Below the pieces are notes generated by a model. It was given only the letters and a program-made list of their open reading frames with translations, was not told the DNA's origin and made no database searches. Both the position numbers and the translations under genes were made by a program. Shown in pieces: positions 60,934 through 64,000 of a stretch of DNA of 64,000 nt. The stretch comes from Bradyrhizobium manausense (GTDB lineage Bacteria; Pseudomonadota; Alphaproteobacteria; Rhizobiales; Xanthobacteraceae): assembly GCF_018129685.1 (NCBI RefSeq), contig NZ_JAFCLG010000001.1, positions 558,001 to 622,000 of the forward strand, read 5' to 3'. Within the stretch, counting starts at the first letter, position 1; each line of letters begins with the position of its first letter.

Positions 60934-61080
60934 TCAATTCTTGCTGCTGTTCTTGCGTGCCCCTACCAGGACCACCACGATCAGGCACGCCACGATCCAC
61001 AACAACACGAAGGGCCAGTAGGCATAACCGTACCAGATCGCCAAAAGCACAAAGGCCATGATGTACTGACCGGGGTCCAT
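60934..61080 (-). CDS. Small hydrophobic membrane protein (48 residues)
   Basis: ATG 61080 follows GGAGAG at normal spacing. MDPGQYIMAFVLLAIWYGYA then YWPFVLLWIVACLIVVVLVG and the basic tail ARKNSSKN: two hydrophobic stretches making one long helix or a hairpin. Third of a group of very short membrane-protein genes between 59980 and 61080. Function unknown. Confidence 0.65.
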   Translation of the reverse strand: MDPGQYIMAFVLLAIWYGYAYWPFVLLWIVACLIVVVLVGARKNSSKN

Positions 61081-61238
61081 GCCATCTCTCCAGGAGGTTG
61101 CGGCCAACAACCCTATCGCTCAGGAGTTTCAGCTTTCTTTCCGCATCCTCGCCATCTGGAGGCGCCGTCGACGAGCCCACCGGTCGGCAGGCCGGACCTG
61201 AAGCGCAATGGAGTGAGGTTCGATCGGCGTCCGGGGAT

Positions 61239-61263
61239 CACCTCTCCCCGACGGGGAGAGGTG
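61239..61263. repeat. Perfect 11-bp inverted repeat (intergenic palindrome)
   Basis: CACCTCTCCCC (61239-61249), GAC, GGGGAGAGGTG (61253-61263). It resembles a palindrome repeated widely in rhizobial intergenic DNA. The surrounding 61081-61408 holds no other supported feature. Confidence 0.85.
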
Positions 61264-61408
61264 CTCTGAGCTCTCGGTTCGCATCGATTCAACCAAAACA
61301 CATCATGCTTTTTCACGATTTCAAGGTCTGCGCCGCTCCGTTCACCGAAGATCAAGCTTCTTGCCCTATCCTGGCTGCCCTCTTGGATGCCCATCAGCGG
61401 AGTGCTCG

Positions 61409-61726
61409 ATGAGTGAGGGAGAGCTACGCAACGACAAGCGCGTCGCGTTCGAACGGCCCATCGACGCGCGCGTCATGGCGATCGACGGCACATGGCAGCG
61501 CGCCTGCAAGATCCACGACGTCTCCGAAACGGGAGCGAAGCTGGTGCTCGACGGCGCGGTGACCGAGATCGGCCAGAGGGAATTTTTCCTGGTGCTGTCC
61601 CCCATCGGCCTCGCCTACCGGCACTGCGAGCTCGCCTGGATCAATGGCGAATTCATCGGCGTCCAGTTCATCAACCGCGGACGGGCAGCCAAGCGAGCGC
61701 GTCGCGGCGAAACGCTGGTGAAGTAG
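61409..61726 (+). CDS. PilZ domain protein (c-di-GMP binding)
   Basis: 105 residues from ATG 61409. PilZ signatures: the N-terminal RxxxR motif within LRNDKRVAFERPIDARV and the second motif DVSETGAKLVL (DxSxxG). Stand-alone PilZ domain with no partner domain; it probably couples cyclic-di-GMP to motility or exopolysaccharide. The C-terminal RGRAAKRARRGETLVK is basic. Confidence 0.85.
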   Translation: MSEGELRNDKRVAFERPIDARVMAIDGTWQRACKIHDVSETGAKLVLDGAVTEIGQREFFLVLSPIGLAYRHCELAWINGEFIGVQFINRGRAAKRARRGETLVK

Positions 61727-61809
61727 CGGGCCACTCGCGCTGCCTTGCGGCTCCGGAAGATGAACGAGGACGCCTCCAAGACCGACCAAAAGGTTTGGGA
61801 CATGGTGGC

Positions 61810-62181
61810 ATGAAGCGCATTCTCATTTTCTCGGCTCTCTTTCCACCTCTGGCGTTGGTCGTTTTCAACGCCCCGGACATGATCGCGCATCACGATTTCA
61901 GACTGATGGATTCATCGTCTTTCCAAATGGCGTACGCGATCGCGGTCATTCCTGCCCTGCTGCTGGCTTGGCTCGACTGGGCGCTTTCCGCCAAGCCTGC
62001 CCGTCTGCGGGTTGTGGGAACGGGAGTGACCGCGGCACTCACCGCAGACTTGATCGCGCTCTTCATGTGGGGAGGATCAAACGACTTGTGGCCAATCCTG
62101 ATGGTTGGCCTTGTCGGAGGAATACCAGCCGCGGTGTGTTCGTGGCTGTCGGGCGCATCGATGAGAAGCGTAGAGGCGTGA
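61810..62181 (+). CDS. Integral membrane protein, about four helices
   Basis: 123 residues starting MKRILIFSALFPPLALVVFN, helices near 5-20, 40-58, 68-88 and 95-113 (MAYAIAVIPALLLAWLDWAL, GVTAALTADLIALFMW, LMVGLVGGIPAAVCSWLSGA). No charged motif suggests a function. The open frame starts further upstream (61492) but overlaps the PilZ gene and lacks protein character; ATG 61810 was chosen. Confidence 0.65.
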   Translation: MKRILIFSALFPPLALVVFNAPDMIAHHDFRLMDSSSFQMAYAIAVIPALLLAWLDWALSAKPARLRVVGTGVTAALTADLIALFMWGGSNDLWPILMVGLVGGIPAAVCSWLSGASMRSVEA

Positions 62182-62384
62182 GCGAGCCAGGCGCCGTCGA
62201 GAGCTGGTACGTCCGGCCAGTATCGTTCGATCGACTTCAAGGGCAAGGGCGAACGGCGTGAGCGGTTGAAAGCCTGCGCCGCTGGACTGCACCTTGCGAA
62301 CAAGACAAGATGGTTTCAGTCGTCCGGCGGCAAGCGTGGGTGACGTGCACCGCAATAAAATTCAGAAAATGCCAGGGAAGAACG

Positions 62385-64000
62385 ATGCAGCAAAAAGGAC
62401 ATGTGGCGCTTGATGGTGCGATGGCTTGCCTGGCTCTGGTCGCGGCCATCACGCTCATTGCGATCTCGCCGGCAAGCGCCGAGGATTCAGCCAACATACC
62501 ACCCGCGCTCAAATGCGCTGACTTGACCGGCTGGACGATGCCGGGATCGACGGCATCTGTCACCAAGGCCGAGCTGGTGCCGGAGGCGCCTCCGGGGACC
62601 GTGCAGCCGTCACCGCCCTCGCCGGCCACAATATCGGTGGCGCTGCCGCCGCACTGCCGCGCGGATGGCGTGATCGATCAGCGCGTGGGCGTCGAGGGCA
62701 AACCTTACGCGATCGGCTTTGCCGTCGCCCTGCCCGAGCGCTGGAACGGCCGGTTCTTGTTTCAGGGTGGCGGCGGCTTGAACGGCTCGATCCGGCCGCC
62801 GCTGGGTTACCAGGCGGCCGGCGAGGTGCCGGCGCTGGCGCGCGGCTTCGCCGTTGTTTCGACCGATAGCGGTCATCAGGGCGCGGTGTTCGATGCCTCG
62901 TTCCTGAAGGACCAGGAAGCCGCGCTCGACTTCGCTAATGCTTCCGTCGGCAAGGTGACGATATCAGCCAAGGCGATCGTCGCGCATTACTATGGCCAGC
63001 CGGCAAAGCGTTCCTATTTCACGGGATGCTCGACCGGGGGCCGCGAGGGCATGCTGGCGTCGGCGCGCTACCCCGAACAATTCGACGGCATCGTCGCCGG
63101 CGCGCCTGCGATGCGCACCGGCAACTCCAATATCGGTCTCGCCTGGGCCAACGCGGCCTTCAGCCAGATCGCGCCGAAAGATGCGTCCGGCAAGCCGGAG
63201 CCCGCCAGGACGTTTTCGGCTGATGAGCGCAAGCTGATCACGAACGCGATCCTCGATGCCTGCGACGCCAAGGACGGCGTCAAGGATGGCCTGATCTTCG
63301 ACGGCAAGGCCTGTCAATTCGATCCCGCGGTCCTCGCCTGCACCGGCGACATCAAGGATGGCAAAACGGAGTCCTGCCTGGCGCCGCCGCGGGTCGAGGC
63401 GCTGAAAAAGGCTTTTGCCGGACCGAAGAATTCACGCGGCACGCAGGTCTACCCGCCGTTCCCGTGGGACAGCGGCGTGGCAGCCGAAGGCGTTGCCATT
63501 CCCGGCATCCTCACCACGGGCGCGCGCAGTCCGGTCGGACCGCCCGTTTGGGAAAGCATCGACGTCGATCAACTCGAAGACCGCGTCAACGCCAGCGGGT
63601 TGGAACGCCTCACCAACACCGCCTACTGGACCAACCTATCGAGCTATTTCGGCCATGGCGGCAAGCTGCTGTTCTACCACGGTGTCAGCGACCCCTGGTT
63701 CTCGGCTAACGACACCGTGAATTACTACGAGCGCATGGCGGCGGAGTCCGGCGGCATGGAGATGGTGCGCGAGAAATCGAGCCGGGCCTTCCTGGTGCCC
63801 GGCATGGGTCACTGCTCGAGCGGCGCAACGCTCGATCGTTTCGATCTCCTCAGCGCGGTCGTGAATTGGGTCGAAGACGGCAAAGCGCCCGATGCGGTGG
63901 TCGCGACAGGACCAGCCTTTCCCGGCCGCAGTCGCCCGCTCTGCGCCTATCCGCAACATGCGCAGTACAAGGGCCAAGGCGATCCGGAGAGCGCGGCGAG
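62385..64000 (+). CDS. Tannase/feruloyl esterase family protein, C-terminus outside the window
   Basis: The frame from ATG 62385 (AGGGAAG upstream) is open through the last base, giving at least 538 residues. Signal peptide (LALVAAITLIAISPASA). Tannase/feruloyl esterase features: FTGCSTGGREGMLASARYPEQFDGIVAGAPA, with Cys215-Ser216 forming the CS motif; Asp436 in YHGVSDPWF; and GMGHCSSG with His476-Cys477, the pieces of the CS-D-HC catalytic motif. It hydrolyses aromatic ester bonds of plant phenolics, fitting a plant-associated bacterium. The end PQHAQYKGQGDPESA is close to the family C-terminus. Confidence 0.9.
   Translation, partial: MQQKGHVALDGAMACLALVAAITLIAISPASAEDSANIPPALKCADLTGWTMPGSTASVTKAELVPEAPPGTVQPSPPSPATISVALPPHCRADGVIDQRVGVEGKPYAIGFAVALPERWNGRFLFQGGGGLNGSIRPPLGYQAAGEVPALARGFAVVSTDSGHQGAVFDASFLKDQEAALDFANASVGKVTISAKAIVAHYYGQPAKRSYFTGCSTGGREGMLASARYPEQFDGIVAGAPAMRTGNSNIGLAWANAAFSQIAPKDASGKPEPARTFSADERKLITNAILDACDAKDGVKDGLIFDGKACQFDPAVLACTGDIKDGKTESCLAPPRVEALKKAFAGPKNSRGTQVYPPFPWDSGVAAEGVAIPGILTTGARSPVGPPVWESIDVDQLEDRVNASGLERLTNTAYWTNLSSYFGHGGKLLFYHGVSDPWFSANDTVNYYERMAAESGGMEMVREKSSRAFLVPGMGHCSSGATLDRFDLLSAVVNWVEDGKAPDAVVATGPAFPGRSRPLCAYPQHAQYKGQGDPESAA

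Noticed and set aside
1..64000. CRISPR arrays
   Set aside because: No regularly spaced repeats of 20-40 bases with unique spacers. The only tandem repeats are the 16-base units at 12051-12140 and 57751-57782, the short pair at 10517-10540 and the 17-base pair at 56686-56720.

Overview
The window is high-GC alphaproteobacterial chromosome, most like Bradyrhizobium or a close Nitrobacteraceae relative. This rests on the AapJQMP general amino-acid transporter, OpgC, a C4-type TRAP system, a DUF6481 protein, an MxKDx repeat protein, an NDUFS4-like complex I subunit, many short Bradyrhizobium-style secreted or membrane proteins, and several families of intergenic palindromes. The assignment is inference from protein families; no 16S gene is present. 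No CRISPR array, integrase, transposase or prophage was seen. Two tRNA genes are present, Arg-TCT and Pro-TGG.

Layout: 1-2.9 kb carries a DUF1365 / cyclopropane-fatty-acid synthase pair and a cysteine synthase. 2.9-5.8 kb has a DUF805 membrane protein and a TPR-SPINDLY type O-GlcNAc transferase-like protein. 5.9-10.5 kb is the aapJQMP operon on the minus strand, followed by cystathionine beta-lyase. 12.1-15.9 kb is a compact minus-strand operon (GT39, PAP2 phosphatase, GT2, LAB_N) that looks like polyprenyl-phosphate-sugar envelope or lipid A decoration. 15.9-23.3 kb is a bacterial alpha-2-macroglobulin translationally coupled to penicillin-binding protein 1C. After tRNA-Arg comes a run of small proteins (24-28 kb).

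28.3-31.2 kb is a TRAP transporter (dctPQM, each junction ATGA-overlapped). 31.3-37.1 kb is leucine/isovalerate catabolism (ivd, mccB, mccA, HMG-CoA lyase) with a divergent AraC regulator. 38.4-43.0 kb is a 1513-residue Asp-box autotransporter, next to an Lrp-type regulator. 43.7-50.5 kb is the most unusual part: four consecutive, mutually homologous, leaderless proteins of the TULIP P47/OrfX family, the family best known from botulinum neurotoxin gene clusters. One of them has a SPRY/B30.2-like domain inserted in its N-terminal TULIP domain, and no neurotoxin-like gene is nearby.

50.6-64 kb is accessory and housekeeping material: an NDUFS4-like protein, OpgC, tRNA-Pro, DUF192, a double cold-shock protein, a sirtuin, an HU protein, PilZ, and several very short genes missed by a 60-residue cutoff (58010-58150, 59980-60144, 60934-61080). 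It also holds two candidate structured RNAs with intrinsic terminators, an FNR/FixK-like box, and the start of a tannase/feruloyl esterase cut by the window end.

The leading candidate for a poorly described system is the P47/OrfX cluster. The palindromic repeat translated inside the pbpC reading frame and the RNA-like elements near 57.2 and 58.3 kb are the next most useful observations. All assignments come from reading the sequence; no database search was run.
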